From NCBI GenBank assembly GCA_044463945.1, contig JBIQLW010000021.1:1-64000 (forward strand): a stretch of 64,000 bases of DNA, read 5' to 3'. Origin of the DNA: 62-47 sp044463945. Its GTDB lineage: Bacteria; Pseudomonadota; Alphaproteobacteria; Rhizobiales; Xanthobacteraceae. Below, in pieces: positions 53,789 through 62,883 of this stretch (positions within the stretch are counted from its first letter, which is position 1; every line of letters starts with the position of its first letter). The notes beneath the pieces are model-generated. The model had not been told where the DNA came from and searched no databases. It saw only the letters and a program-made list of their open reading frames with translations. Both the position numbers and the translations under genes were made by a program.

Positions 53789-54757
53789 ATGGGGAGACGA
53801 TCTGAGCGGCTCAGCAAGGCCGGAATCCTCACCGACCTGTCGGGCGGGAACGACGTTATCCAGGTCGTGTCGCGCGCCTTCGACGTGTTGCGCTGCTTCG
53901 AGGGCCACGACACCCGCCTCGGCAATCTGGAAATCTCCAATCGCTGCGGCCTGCCGCGCTCGACGGTATCGCGCCTGACGCATACGCTGACCCGGCTCGG
54001 CCATCTGACCTATCTGCCGCGCGATCAGAAATATCGCATCGGGCCGAGCGCGGTGGCGATGAGCGCCTCGATGATGCGCGGCCTCGATACCCGCGATTTC
54101 ATCAGGGCCCAGCTTCACGATGTCGCCAGGGAGGTTCCCGGCACCATCGGCTTTCTGATCCCGGACCGGTTTCATCTGGTCTATCTGGAATACGCGCGCT
54201 CGCCGGCGGCGCTGGGCTTGAGTTCGGTTACCGGTTCGCGGATCCCGATGGGGCGCACCGCGGCCGGCCATGCCTATGTGGCGGCGCTCGACGCCGCCTC
54301 CGCCGAGACGCTTATCGCCGAAATGGAGCGCGATCATCCCGCCGACGCCGCCGTCCTGCGGCCGCGGATGGAGGCCGACCGCCGCCATCTGGCGCAGCAC
54401 GGCTATGTGGCGGCGGGCGGCCTGTGGAGCCCGCACATCAACGGCATTGCCGCGCCGTTGTGGTCGCCGCAGTACCAGACCTATGCCGTCGTCACCATCG
54501 GCGTGCTGGCGGCGATGTATGACGAGCAGCGCCTGCATTCGGAGGTCGCGCCGCGCTTGCGCGATCTCGTGCGCGGGGTGGGGGACACGCTGGCGCGTGT
54601 CGATGCCGATGTCCTGCATTGCGCGCGCGAGCCGTCGGCGGCCGCCGCCGTGCCGAACAAGATGATGGTCAATTTCGGGGGAACGAATGAACTGGCAGCC
54701 GGAACTGGACGAACTCGCTCGCCGCGAAGCCTTCGCGCGGCGGATGGGCGGCGCTGA
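53789..54757 (+). CDS. IclR family transcriptional regulator
   Basis: Regulator of 322 residues. The winged helix-turn-helix is LEISNRCGLPRSTVSRLTHTL near residues 48-68. The C-terminal effector domain has SRIPMGRTAAGHAYVA and GGLWSPHINGIAAPL. A purine-rich GAGAGGGGGA precedes ATG 53789. The last 71 bases overlap the carboxyltransferase gene in another frame. IclR regulators usually respond to small acids or aromatic compounds, which fits control of this TRAP/CoA-ligase/carboxylase island. Confidence 0.88.
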   Translation: MGRRSERLSKAGILTDLSGGNDVIQVVSRAFDVLRCFEGHDTRLGNLEISNRCGLPRSTVSRLTHTLTRLGHLTYLPRDQKYRIGPSAVAMSASMMRGLDTRDFIRAQLHDVAREVPGTIGFLIPDRFHLVYLEYARSPAALGLSSVTGSRIPMGRTAAGHAYVAALDAASAETLIAEMERDHPADAAVLRPRMEADRRHLAQHGYVAAGGLWSPHINGIAAPLWSPQYQTYAVVTIGVLAAMYDEQRLHSEVAPRLRDLVRGVGDTLARVDADVLHCAREPSAAAAVPNKMMVNFGGTNELAAGTGRTRSPRSLRAADGRR

Positions 54758-56246
54758 CAAGGTCAAGCGGCAGCGCGATCAGGGCCGGCTCAACGTCCGC
54801 GAGCGGATCGACAAGCTGCTCGACACCAACAGCTTTCACGAGATGGGCGCGACGGCGGGGGTGGGCGAGTACGACGCGAACGGTGAACTGACCAACCTGA
54901 CCCCGGCCAACTGCATTTTCGGCCGCGGCAGGATCGCCGGGCGTCCCGTGGTGGTGGTCGGCGACGACTTCACCGTGCGCGGCGGCTCGGCCGACGCCGC
55001 GATATGGACCAAGCCGGCGATGGCCGAGGAGATGGCCCGCGATTTCCGCCTGCCGATCGTGCGGGTGATCGAGGGCTCCGGCGGCGGCGGCTCGGTCAAG
55101 ACCATCGAGACCAAGGGCGCGGCCAATCTGCCCGGCGGCATCGGCGGCAACCGCTGGTATGCGCTGACGACGGGCAATCTGGCGCAGGTGCCGGTGGTTG
55201 GCCTCGGCCTCGGCTCGGTGGCCGGGCTTGGCGCCGCGCGCCTTGCGGCGAGCCATTACTCGGTGATGACCAAGACCTCGGCGATGTTCGTTGCCGGGCC
55301 GCCGGTGGTGGCGCGGCTCGGCCAGGATCTCGACAAGCAGGACCTGGGCGGCTGGCAAATTCAAACGAAAGCTGGCGCCATCGACCATGCGGTCGATACC
55401 GAGGAGGAGGCGTTCGAATGCGCCCGGCGCTTCCTGTCCTATCTGCCATCATCGGTGCATGAACTGCCGCCGACGCTGCCGTGCGAGGACGATCCGGAGC
55501 GCGCCGACGAGGCGCTGATGAAGGCGGTGCCGCGCAACAAGCGTCAGGTCTACAAGATGCGGCCGATCATCGAGTCGGTGGTGGATCGGGGCTCGTTCTT
55601 CGAGATCGGGCAGAATTTCGGCCGCTCGGTCATCACCGGGCTGGCGCGGCTTGAGGGCCGCGCGGTGCTGCTGCTCGCCAGCGACCCCTATCACTACGGC
55701 GGCTCGTGGACGGCGGACACCTGCCAGAAGGTGATCCGCTTCGTCGATCTGGCTGAAACCTTCCACCTGCCGGTGGTCTACCTGATGGATTGCCCCGGCT
55801 TCATGATCGGCCTCGATGCCGAGCGCGCGGCGACCATCCGTCACGGTGTCCGCGCCATGGCCGCCGTCAACCAGAGCACGGTGCCGTGGTGCACGATCAT
55901 CGTGCGCAACTGCTTCGGCGTCGCCGGCGTCGTGCATCAGCCGGCGGACCGCTTCTCGATGCGCTACGCCTGGCCATCGGCGTCGTGGGGCTCGCTGCCG
56001 CTGGAAGGCGGAATCGAGGCGGCCTATCGCGCCGACCTCGACGCCGCGCCCGACCGGGAGGCCAAGATGCGCGAGATCGAGGACCGCCTGAACAAGCTGC
56101 GCTCGCCGTTCCGTTCGGCGGAGAAGTTCTGGGTCGAGGAGATCATCGATCCGCGCAAGACCCGCTCGCTGTTGTGCGAGTTTGCCCGCCTCGCCGAGCC
56201 GCTGCGCACGCCGGGGATCGCGCGCAACATGGCGATCCGGCCGTAA
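54687..56246 (+). CDS. acyl-CoA carboxylase, carboxyltransferase (beta) subunit
   Basis: Carboxyltransferase of 519 residues with both crotonase-like halves. The N-terminal half has RERIDKLLDTNSFHEMG, GDDFTVRGGS and the oxyanion region EGSGGGGS. The C-terminal half has GRAVLLLASDPYHYGGSWT, FHLPVVYLMDCPGFMIG and FGVAGVVHQPADRFSMRYAWPSASWG. It moves carboxyl groups between carboxybiotin (on the BCCP nearby) and an acyl-CoA. The ATG lies inside the iclR gene (71-base overlap), so the two are co-transcribed. A biotin carboxylase subunit is missing locally; the enzyme may borrow one or work as a decarboxylase. Confidence 0.9.
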   Translation: MNWQPELDELARREAFARRMGGADKVKRQRDQGRLNVRERIDKLLDTNSFHEMGATAGVGEYDANGELTNLTPANCIFGRGRIAGRPVVVVGDDFTVRGGSADAAIWTKPAMAEEMARDFRLPIVRVIEGSGGGGSVKTIETKGAANLPGGIGGNRWYALTTGNLAQVPVVGLGLGSVAGLGAARLAASHYSVMTKTSAMFVAGPPVVARLGQDLDKQDLGGWQIQTKAGAIDHAVDTEEEAFECARRFLSYLPSSVHELPPTLPCEDDPERADEALMKAVPRNKRQVYKMRPIIESVVDRGSFFEIGQNFGRSVITGLARLEGRAVLLLASDPYHYGGSWTADTCQKVIRFVDLAETFHLPVVYLMDCPGFMIGLDAERAATIRHGVRAMAAVNQSTVPWCTIIVRNCFGVAGVVHQPADRFSMRYAWPSASWGSLPLEGGIEAAYRADLDAAPDREAKMREIEDRLNKLRSPFRSAEKFWVEEIIDPRKTRSLLCEFARLAEPLRTPGIARNMAIRP

Positions 56247-56270
56247 GGCGCGGAGCGCGCGCCGGCGGCG

Positions 56271-57092
56271 TCAGGACTTGGCGCGCTTGCGGTCGAGAAA
56301 CTCGCCCATCAGGCGGTGCGGCTCGTCAGTGAGGAACGCGCGGCCGAACGCGGTGACCGACACCGCGATCGACTCCTTGAGCGGCAAATCTTCCCACTGC
56401 CGCAGCAGCGCCTTCTGGTCGCGCAGCGCCTGCGGCCCGCAGGCCAGCAGCAGGTCGAGCACGCGCTCGACGGCAGCGTCCAGGGGTTCGCCCTCGGCCG
56501 CCATCTCGTCGATCAGCCCCCAGTCGCGCGCGGTCGGCGCGTCGATGGTGGCGGCGGTCATCAACAGCCAGCGGGCGCGGCCCCAGCCGATCAGGCGCGG
56601 CAGCAGCGCGGCATGAATGACCGAGGGGATGCCGACCCGTACCTCCGGCATCGCGAACTTGGCGTCGGCCGCCGCCACCCGCATGTCGCAGGCGGCGGCA
56701 ACCTCCAGCCCGCCGCCGAGGCACCAGCCCGGCATCCGCGCGATCACAGGCGCGGGGAAGGCGCGCACCGCCTCGCACAGATCGCGCAGGCCCGAGATGA
56801 AGCGTTCGGCGCTGGCCTGATCGAGCGTCGCCATTTCCTTGATATCGGCGCCGCCGATCATGCTTTTCTCGGTCCCGCCGCACAGCACCAGCGCGCGGAT
56901 ATCGGGATCGGCGGCAAGCGTCCGCAGGCCCTCGGTGACCGCCGTGATTGCCGGCGTGCCGAGAATGGTCAGGGGACCGGCGTTGGCGATGGTGAGACGG
57001 ACGATGCCGCGGGGATCGCGGGTCACGCCGCAGTGGGAGTTCAGCATGTGCATGGCGTTCTCGTCGATCGGCGGCCCTTGCGTGACGGGCAT
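56271..57092 (-). CDS. enoyl-CoA hydratase/isomerase family protein
   Basis: Crotonase-fold protein of 273 residues. The oxyanion-hole segments are MIGGADIKEM and MPGWCLGGGLEVAAACD. VGIPSVIHAALLPRLIGWGRA follows, with Pro-Ser in the region where crotonases carry a catalytic Glu, so hydratase activity is uncertain and an isomerase or hydrolase role is possible. ATG 57092 gives MPVTQGPP; ATGs at 57053 and 57047 are alternatives. It converges on the carboxyltransferase gene and is divergent from the TetR gene. Confidence 0.82.
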   Translation of the reverse strand: MPVTQGPPIDENAMHMLNSHCGVTRDPRGIVRLTIANAGPLTILGTPAITAVTEGLRTLAADPDIRALVLCGGTEKSMIGGADIKEMATLDQASAERFISGLRDLCEAVRAFPAPVIARMPGWCLGGGLEVAAACDMRVAAADAKFAMPEVRVGIPSVIHAALLPRLIGWGRARWLLMTAATIDAPTARDWGLIDEMAAEGEPLDAAVERVLDLLLACGPQALRDQKALLRQWEDLPLKESIAVSVTAFGRAFLTDEPHRLMGEFLDRKRAKS

Positions 57093-57197
57093 TCGCAACC
57101 GATGGTTGCGATAAAAGGGGCCCGGATGAGAGTTTGATCTTAGCATCCTGACAGGTTCGCGTTATATGATCCACAACATGCCATGGGAGCGGCGGCG

Positions 57198-57836
57198 ATG
57201 CGCTACGGCAAGGATCACAAGCAGGAAACCCACGCTCGTATCGTGAAGAAGGCGTCGGTGCGGCTGCGCGAGCGCGGCGTCCACGGTATCGGCGTCGCCG
57301 ACCTGATGAAGGACGCAGGCTTGACCCATGGTGGTTTCTACGCTCACTTCGCCTCGCGCGAGGCGCTGGTGATCGAGGCGTTCGTCCACGCCATGGAGCG
57401 CTCCATCGCCGCCTGGCGGAAGAAGACCGGCGGAATGCCGCCGCAGCGGCGTTTCGCCGCGATCGTGGAGTCTTATCTTGGCGCCGCGCATCGCGACGAT
57501 CCGGGGCGCGGCTGCGCCCTGCCGGCGCTGGCCGCCGAAATCGGGCGCGAGAGTGTCAAGACGCGCCGGGCTTTCGCGGCGCAGCTCGAAGAGATGATCG
57601 CCATGATGGCGGAGCAGATGCCGGAGCTTCCGCCCGCGGCCGGGCGGCGGCGCGCCATGGCGGCGCTCTCGACCATGGTGGGCGCGCTGATCCTGTCGCG
57701 CGTCGGCGGCGGTGATCTGTCCGACGAGATTCTCGCGGCCGGCCGGGAGGCGCTGGTCGGGCCGGCGGCACCGGCCGGGCGGCGGACCCGCAAGGGTGCC
57801 GCGAAAGCCGCGGGTCCGGCACAGGCGGCGGATTGA
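57198..57836 (+). CDS. TetR family transcriptional regulator
   Basis: Regulator of 212 residues. The helix-turn-helix is GVADLMKDAGLTHGGFYAHFASREAL near residues 33-58. The C-terminal part has RGCALPALAAEIGRE and an Arg/Ala-rich tail. ATG 57198 is preferred over the in-frame ATG 57183 because GGAG at 57186-57189 is correctly spaced. It lies 137 bases upstream of the valine degradation genes and divergent from an enoyl-CoA hydratase gene, so it may control either. The ligand is probably an acyl-CoA or related acid, by context only. Confidence 0.87.
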   Translation: MRYGKDHKQETHARIVKKASVRLRERGVHGIGVADLMKDAGLTHGGFYAHFASREALVIEAFVHAMERSIAAWRKKTGGMPPQRRFAAIVESYLGAAHRDDPGRGCALPALAAEIGRESVKTRRAFAAQLEEMIAMMAEQMPELPPAAGRRRAMAALSTMVGALILSRVGGGDLSDEILAAGREALVGPAAPAGRRTRKGAAKAAGPAQAAD

Positions 57837-57973
57837 GCCGGGTTCGCCGGCTGTCCCGCAGCCGCGCACACGCGATATCCGCATTTTCGCAAACGGGTTG
57901 CGCGGAGAATCCGTTTTCCAAAGCCGGCCTGAAGGGCCAAAGTAGCCCCAGCAACGCTTCTGTGGAGGAATAC

Positions 57974-59467
57974 ATGCGCTCGATCGGACATTTCATCGGC
58001 GGCAAGGCCGTCAAGGGCACATCCGGGCGGTTCGCCGACGTCTATCAGCCGATGACCGGCGACGTACAGGCGCAAGTGGCGCTGGCGACCAAGGCCGAGC
58101 TGCGCGCCGCCGTCGAGAACGCCAAGGCCGCGCAGCCGGCCTGGGCCGCCACCAACCCGCAGCGCCGTGCCCGCGTGTTCATGAAGTTCCTCGAACTGGT
58201 GACCCGCGACAACGACGCCATGGCGGAACTTCTGGCGCGTGAGCACGGCAAGACCATCCCAGACGCCAAGGGCGACATCCTGCGCGGCGTCGAAGTCGTC
58301 GAGTTCGTGCTCGGCGCGCCGCACCTGATGAAGGGCGAATACACGGAAGGCGCGGGGCCGGGCATCGACATCTATTCGATGCGCCAGCCGCTCGGCGTGG
58401 TCGCCGGCATCACCCCGTTCAACTTCCCGGCGATGATCCCGATGTGGCAGTTCGCCCCGGCGATCGCCTGCGGCAACGCCTTCATCCTCAAGCCTTCGGA
58501 GCGCGATCCCGGCGTACCGATGCGCCTCGCCGAACTGATGCTGGAGGCCGGCCTGCCGCCGGGCATCCTCAACGTCGTCAACGGCGACAAGGAGGTGGTC
58601 GACGCCATCCTCGATGACCCCGACATCTCGGCGGTCGGCTTCGTCGGCTCGTCGTCGATCGCGCAGTACATCTACGAGCGCGCGGCGCAGACCGGCAAGC
58701 GCGCCCAGTGCTTCGGCGGCGCCAAGAACCACATGATCGTGATGCCCGACGCCGACATGGATCAGGCGGTCGATGCGCTGGTCGGCTCCGGCTACGGCGC
58801 CGCCGGCGAGCGCTGCATGGCGGTGTCGGTCGCGGTGCCGGTCGGCAAGTCCACCGGCGACCGGCTGATGGAAAAGCTGATTCCGCGCGTCGAGAACCTC
58901 AAGATCGGTCCCTCGACCGATCCAAGCGCCGATTTCGGGCCGCTGGTCACCAAGGCGGCGCTGGAGCGGGTGCGCAACTACGTCGATATCGGCGTCCAGG
59001 AAGGCGCGACGCTGGCCGTCGATGGCCGCGGCTTCAAGATGCAGGGCTACGAGAACGGCTTCTACATGGGCGGCTGCCTGTTCGACAACGTCACCCGCGA
59101 CATGCGCATCTACAAGGAGGAGATCTTCGGGCCCGTCCTGTCGGTGGTGCGGGCGCACGATTTCGACGAGGCGCTGCGGCTGCCGTCCGAGCACGAGTAC
59201 GGCAACGGCGTCGCCATCTTCACCCGCGACGGCGACTCGGCCCGCGAGTTCGCGGCCCGCGTCAATGTCGGCATGGTCGGCGTCAACGTGCCGATCCCGG
59301 TGCCGGTGGCCTACTTCTCGTTCGGTGGCTGGAAGCGCTCCGGCTTCGGCGACCTCAACCAGTACGGTTCGGATTCGATCCGCTTCTACACCAAGACCAA
59401 GACGGTCACCGCGCGCTGGCCGTCCGGCGTCAAGGAAGGCGCCGACTTCGCGATGCCGACCAGCTAA
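57974..59467 (+). CDS. mmsA: methylmalonate-semialdehyde dehydrogenase (CoA-acylating)
   Basis: Oxidises methylmalonate semialdehyde to propionyl-CoA at the end of valine degradation. The 497-residue protein has the family start IGHFIGGKAVKGTSGRFADVY, then PFNFPAMIPMWQFAPAIACGN, GFVGSSSIAQYIYERAAQTGKRAQ and the active-site Cys in GAAGERCMAVS. GTGGAGGAA precedes ATG 57974; an upstream open frame runs into the TetR gene without support. First structural gene of the valine operon. A perfect hairpin lies 18 bases past the stop. Confidence 0.95.
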   Translation: MRSIGHFIGGKAVKGTSGRFADVYQPMTGDVQAQVALATKAELRAAVENAKAAQPAWAATNPQRRARVFMKFLELVTRDNDAMAELLAREHGKTIPDAKGDILRGVEVVEFVLGAPHLMKGEYTEGAGPGIDIYSMRQPLGVVAGITPFNFPAMIPMWQFAPAIACGNAFILKPSERDPGVPMRLAELMLEAGLPPGILNVVNGDKEVVDAILDDPDISAVGFVGSSSIAQYIYERAAQTGKRAQCFGGAKNHMIVMPDADMDQAVDALVGSGYGAAGERCMAVSVAVPVGKSTGDRLMEKLIPRVENLKIGPSTDPSADFGPLVTKAALERVRNYVDIGVQEGATLAVDGRGFKMQGYENGFYMGGCLFDNVTRDMRIYKEEIFGPVLSVVRAHDFDEALRLPSEHEYGNGVAIFTRDGDSAREFAARVNVGMVGVNVPIPVPVAYFSFGGWKRSGFGDLNQYGSDSIRFYTKTKTVTARWPSGVKEGADFAMPTS

Positions 59468-59485
59468 GCTCCCGCTTGGCAAATG

Positions 59486-59511
59486 CCGCTCCCGGAGATA
59501 TCCGGGAGCGG
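59486..59511. repeat. perfect 11-bp hairpin after mmsA
   Basis: CCGCTCCCGGA (59486-59496), loop GATA, then the exact complement (59501-59511). It lies between mmsA and the acyl-CoA dehydrogenase gene. No T-run follows, so it may be a processing or stabilising hairpin, or a pause site that lowers downstream expression, rather than a full terminator. Confidence 0.65.
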
Positions 59512-59630
59512 ATGCTGCGCGCCGCGCGATCATCCCGGGTCATCCTTGGTCGCGCAGCGGACGATCGCAGTCTGAATCCCTGTTTCAACCCCGTTGGCAC
59601 AGGGCAGGGTTATGAACACAGCGGGGTGAC

Positions 59631-60776
59631 ATGCAGTTCGCGCTCAATGAGGATCAGATCGCGGTTCGCGACATGGCGCGGGATTTCGCCGCCGAGAAGA
59701 TCGCGCCGTTCGCGCTGAAATGGGACGAGGAGAAACACTTTCCCGTTGACGTGATGCGCGAGGCGGCGAGCCTCGGCATCGGCGGCATCTACATCAGGGA
59801 CGACGTCGGCGGCTCGGCGCTGACCCGCTTCGACGCCGCGCTGATCTTCGAGGCCTTAGCGCAGGGCTGCCCCACGGTGTCGTCGTTCATCTCGATCCAC
59901 AACATGGCGTCGTGGATGATCGACGCCTACGGCTCCGACGAGCAGCGCCACAAGTGGCTGCCGAAGCTCTGCACCATGGAGCAGCTTGCGAGCTACTGCC
60001 TGACCGAGCCCGGCGCGGGCTCGGACGCGGCGGCGCTGCGCACCCGCGCGGTGCGCGACGGCGACCACTACGTCCTCAACGGCCAGAAGCAGTTCATCTC
60101 CGGCGCGGGCGGCACCGATCTTCTGGTCGCCATGGTGCGCACCGGCGACAACGGCGCCGGCGGCGTCTCGACGCTGGTGATCGACAGCAAGACGCCGGGC
60201 GTGTCGTTCGGCGCCAACGAGCGCAAGATGGGCTGGAATGCGCAGCCCACGCGCGCGGTGATCTTCGAGAACGCCCGCGTGCCGGTCGGCAATCGTCTGG
60301 GTGACGAAGGCATCGGCTTCAAGATCGCCATGGCCGGGCTCGACGGCGGCCGGCTCAACATCGCCGCCTGTTCGCTCGGCGGCGCGCAGGCGGCGCTCGA
60401 CCGGACGCTCGCCTACATGAAGGAGCGCAAGGCGTTCGGAAAGCGGCTCGACGAGTTTCAGGCGTTGCAGTTCCGTCTCGCCGACATGGCGACCGAGCTG
60501 GAGGCGGCGCGCACCTTTCTGTGGCGCGCGGCGGCCGCGCTCGACCGTAAGGACGCCGACGCCACCATGCTGTGCGCGATGGCCAAGCGCTTCGGCACCG
60601 ACGTCGGTTTCGACGTCGCCAATCAGGCGCTGCAACTGCACGGCGGCTACGGCTATCTTGCCGAATACGGCATCGAGAAGATCGTGCGCGATTTGCGCGT
60701 GCATCAGATCCTCGAAGGCACCAACGAGATCATGCGGCTGATCGTGTCGCGCAAGCTGATCGAGGGCGTGCGATGA
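59631..60776 (+). CDS. acyl-CoA dehydrogenase, probable isobutyryl-CoA dehydrogenase
   Basis: FAD-dependent dehydrogenase of 381 residues. The canonical base Glu362 lies in ILEGTNEIMRL near the C-terminus. LTEPGAGSDAAALRTRA, NGQKQFISGAGGTDLLVAMVRTG and LHGGYGYLAEYGIEKIVRDLRVHQ are complete. Its place between mmsA and the 3-hydroxyisobutyryl-CoA hydrolase gene points to conversion of isobutyryl-CoA to methacrylyl-CoA. It overlaps the hydrolase gene by four bases. Sequence alone would also allow 2-methylbutyryl-CoA or another short branched substrate. Confidence 0.9.
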   Translation: MQFALNEDQIAVRDMARDFAAEKIAPFALKWDEEKHFPVDVMREAASLGIGGIYIRDDVGGSALTRFDAALIFEALAQGCPTVSSFISIHNMASWMIDAYGSDEQRHKWLPKLCTMEQLASYCLTEPGAGSDAAALRTRAVRDGDHYVLNGQKQFISGAGGTDLLVAMVRTGDNGAGGVSTLVIDSKTPGVSFGANERKMGWNAQPTRAVIFENARVPVGNRLGDEGIGFKIAMAGLDGGRLNIAACSLGGAQAALDRTLAYMKERKAFGKRLDEFQALQFRLADMATELEAARTFLWRAAAALDRKDADATMLCAMAKRFGTDVGFDVANQALQLHGGYGYLAEYGIEKIVRDLRVHQILEGTNEIMRLIVSRKLIEGVR

Positions 60777-61846
60777 GTTTTGAGATGACCGACGGCGACC
60801 TGATCGTCCGCCGCGAGGGGGCCGCCGGCGTGATCCGGCTCAACCGCCCCAAGGCGATCAACGCGCTGACGCTGGAGATGACCCGCGACATGGATCGCGC
60901 GCTCGATGCGTTCGAGGCCGATCCCGCCGTGGCGCTGATCGTGCTGGAAGGCGCGGGCGAGCGCGGGCTGTGCGCCGGCGGCGACATTCGCGGCCTCTAC
61001 GACAGCGCGCGCGAGAAGGGCGATCTCGGCCCGGTGTTCTGGCGCGAGGAATACATCCTCGACGACCGCATCGCGCGCTTCCCCAAGCCCTATGTCGCCT
61101 ACATGGACGGCCTGGTGATGGGCGGCGGCGTCGGGCTCGCGGGCCATGGCAGCCATCGCGTCGTCAACGACAAGACCAAGGTCGGGATGCCGGAGGTCGG
61201 CATCGGCTTCTTTCCCGATGTCGGCGGCACCTGGCTGTTGTCGCGCGCGCCGGGCGAGGTCGGCACTTATTTCGGCCTGACCGGGCAGACCATGAACGGC
61301 GCGGACGCGATCTATGCCGGCTTTGCCGACTTCTACGTCCCGTCAGCGAAGTGGCCCGAGTTGCGTGCCGCGCTCACCGCGCTGCCGCAAGGGGCGGATG
61401 CCGGGCGCGTCGCGGACCTGATCCGTACCTTCACCGACAAGCCGCAGCCGGGCATCGCTGAACGACATCGCGCGCAGATCGATGCGCTGTTCGGCCACGA
61501 CAGCATGGAGGCGATCGTCGCCGCATTGCAGGCCGACGGTTCGGAGTTCGCGCAAGCCACGCTGAAAGCGCTCAGTGACAAATCGCCGACCAGCATGAAG
61601 GTGACGCTGAAGCTCTTGCGCGCCGCCCGCGCTTCCGCCTCGCTCCAGGAGTGTCTTGCGCGCGAATACCGCGCCGCGCTGCAAGTGTTCGACAGCGCCG
61701 AGTTTATCGAGGGCGTGCGCGCCGCGATCATCGACAAGGACCGCCAGCCGAAATGGCGGCCTTCGCGGATCGAGGACGTGACGCCGGAGATTGTCGATCG
61801 CTACTTCGCGCCGCGCGACGGCGATCGACTGGTTTTTCCGAAATAG
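60773..61846 (+). CDS. 3-hydroxyisobutyryl-CoA hydrolase
   Basis: Crotonase-fold thioesterase of 357 residues that releases 3-hydroxyisobutyrate in valine degradation. The HIBCH pattern is clear: GVIRLNRPKAINALTLEM, GAGERGLCAGGDIRGLY, the Glu/Asp-bearing MPEVGIGFFPDVGGTWLLSR and the long C-terminal domain ending in KWRPSRIEDVTPEIVDRYF. The length exceeds that of simple enoyl-CoA hydratases, as expected. The ATG overlaps the stop of the dehydrogenase gene (ATGA). The hydratase step before it is not encoded next door. Confidence 0.93.
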   Translation: MSFEMTDGDLIVRREGAAGVIRLNRPKAINALTLEMTRDMDRALDAFEADPAVALIVLEGAGERGLCAGGDIRGLYDSAREKGDLGPVFWREEYILDDRIARFPKPYVAYMDGLVMGGGVGLAGHGSHRVVNDKTKVGMPEVGIGFFPDVGGTWLLSRAPGEVGTYFGLTGQTMNGADAIYAGFADFYVPSAKWPELRAALTALPQGADAGRVADLIRTFTDKPQPGIAERHRAQIDALFGHDSMEAIVAALQADGSEFAQATLKALSDKSPTSMKVTLKLLRAARASASLQECLAREYRAALQVFDSAEFIEGVRAAIIDKDRQPKWRPSRIEDVTPEIVDRYFAPRDGDRLVFPK

Positions 61847-61883
61847 ATCGAGCTACGGGACGACAGGCAACAGAGGAAGCGTC

Positions 61884-62771
61884 ATGGCGAACATCGCATT
61901 CATTGGTCTCGGAAACATGGGCGGCCCGATGGTCGCGAACCTGGTCAAGGCCGGCCACAAGGTCATCGGCTTCGATCTGGTGGAGGCTTCGCGCGATGCC
62001 GCGAAAGCGGCTGGCGTATCGATCGCCGCGACCGCGACGGACGCGGTGAAGGGCGCCGAAGTGGTGGTCACCATGCTGCCGGCCGGCAAGCACGTTCTTT
62101 CGGTGTGGACCGAGATCCTGCCTGCCGTTACCAAGGGCGCGCTGCTGATCGACTGCTCGACCATCGACGTCGAAAGCGCGGTCGCGGCCCACGAGCTTGC
62201 CGCCAAGGCCGGCGTCGCCTCGGTCGATGCCCCGGTGTCGGGCGGCGTCGGCGGCGCGCAGGGCGCGACGCTCACCTTCATGTGCGGCGGCGACGACAAG
62301 GCGTTCGCGGCGGCCAAGCCGATCCTCGAAAAGATGGGCAAGAAAATCGTCCATTGCGGCAAGCCCGGGGCCGGGCAGGCGGCGAAGATCTGCAACAACA
62401 TGATCCTCGGCATTTCGATGATCGGCGTCTGCGAGGCGTTCACGCTGGCTGAAAAGCTCGGCCTGTCGCATCAAGCGCTGTTCGACGTGTCGTCCACCTC
62501 CTCGGGCCAGTGCTGGTCGCTGACGACCTATTGCCCGGTGCCGGGCCCGGTGCCGACTTCGCCTGCCAACAACGACTACAAGCCGGGCTTCGCCGCCGCG
62601 CTGATGCTGAAGGACCTGCGGCTGTCGCAGGCCGCCGCCAAGGCCACGGGCGCCGCGACCCCGATGGGGGCTCATGCCGAGGAAATCTACGCCGCGTTCG
62701 AGAAGGCCGGGCACGGCGGCGTCGATTTCTCCGGCATCATCCATCATTTGCGCGAACTCGCCGGGAAATAG
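61884..62771 (+). CDS. mmsB: 3-hydroxyisobutyrate dehydrogenase
   Basis: NAD-dependent enzyme giving methylmalonate semialdehyde, the substrate of mmsA. The 295-residue protein begins with the Rossmann motif IAFIGLGNMGGPMVANLVKAGH. DCSTIDVESA, the substrate-binding DAPVSGGVGGAQGATLTFM and the catalytic Lys in GAGQAAKICNNMILG follow, then the C-terminal NNDYKPGFAAALMLKDL. ATG 61884 has GAGGAAGC in front; a longer open frame upstream lies inside the hydrolase gene. It closes the core valine operon. Confidence 0.95.
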   Translation: MANIAFIGLGNMGGPMVANLVKAGHKVIGFDLVEASRDAAKAAGVSIAATATDAVKGAEVVVTMLPAGKHVLSVWTEILPAVTKGALLIDCSTIDVESAVAAHELAAKAGVASVDAPVSGGVGGAQGATLTFMCGGDDKAFAAAKPILEKMGKKIVHCGKPGAGQAAKICNNMILGISMIGVCEAFTLAEKLGLSHQALFDVSSTSSGQCWSLTTYCPVPGPVPTSPANNDYKPGFAAALMLKDLRLSQAAAKATGAATPMGAHAEEIYAAFEKAGHGGVDFSGIIHHLRELAGK

Positions 62772-62883
62772 CCGCGCGCGGCGCCCGGCGGGCATTCTCG
62801 ATCTCACGCAAAAGGCGGGTTGCCTTGCCCCGTCGCGCGGTGACATCCTGTCCCCGCGAACAGGCACGATCGAGGTTGCGACG

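Noticed and set aside
57473..59533. 686-codon open frame antisense to mmsA
   Set aside because: It spans the end of the TetR gene and all of mmsA in reverse and shows no conserved motif.
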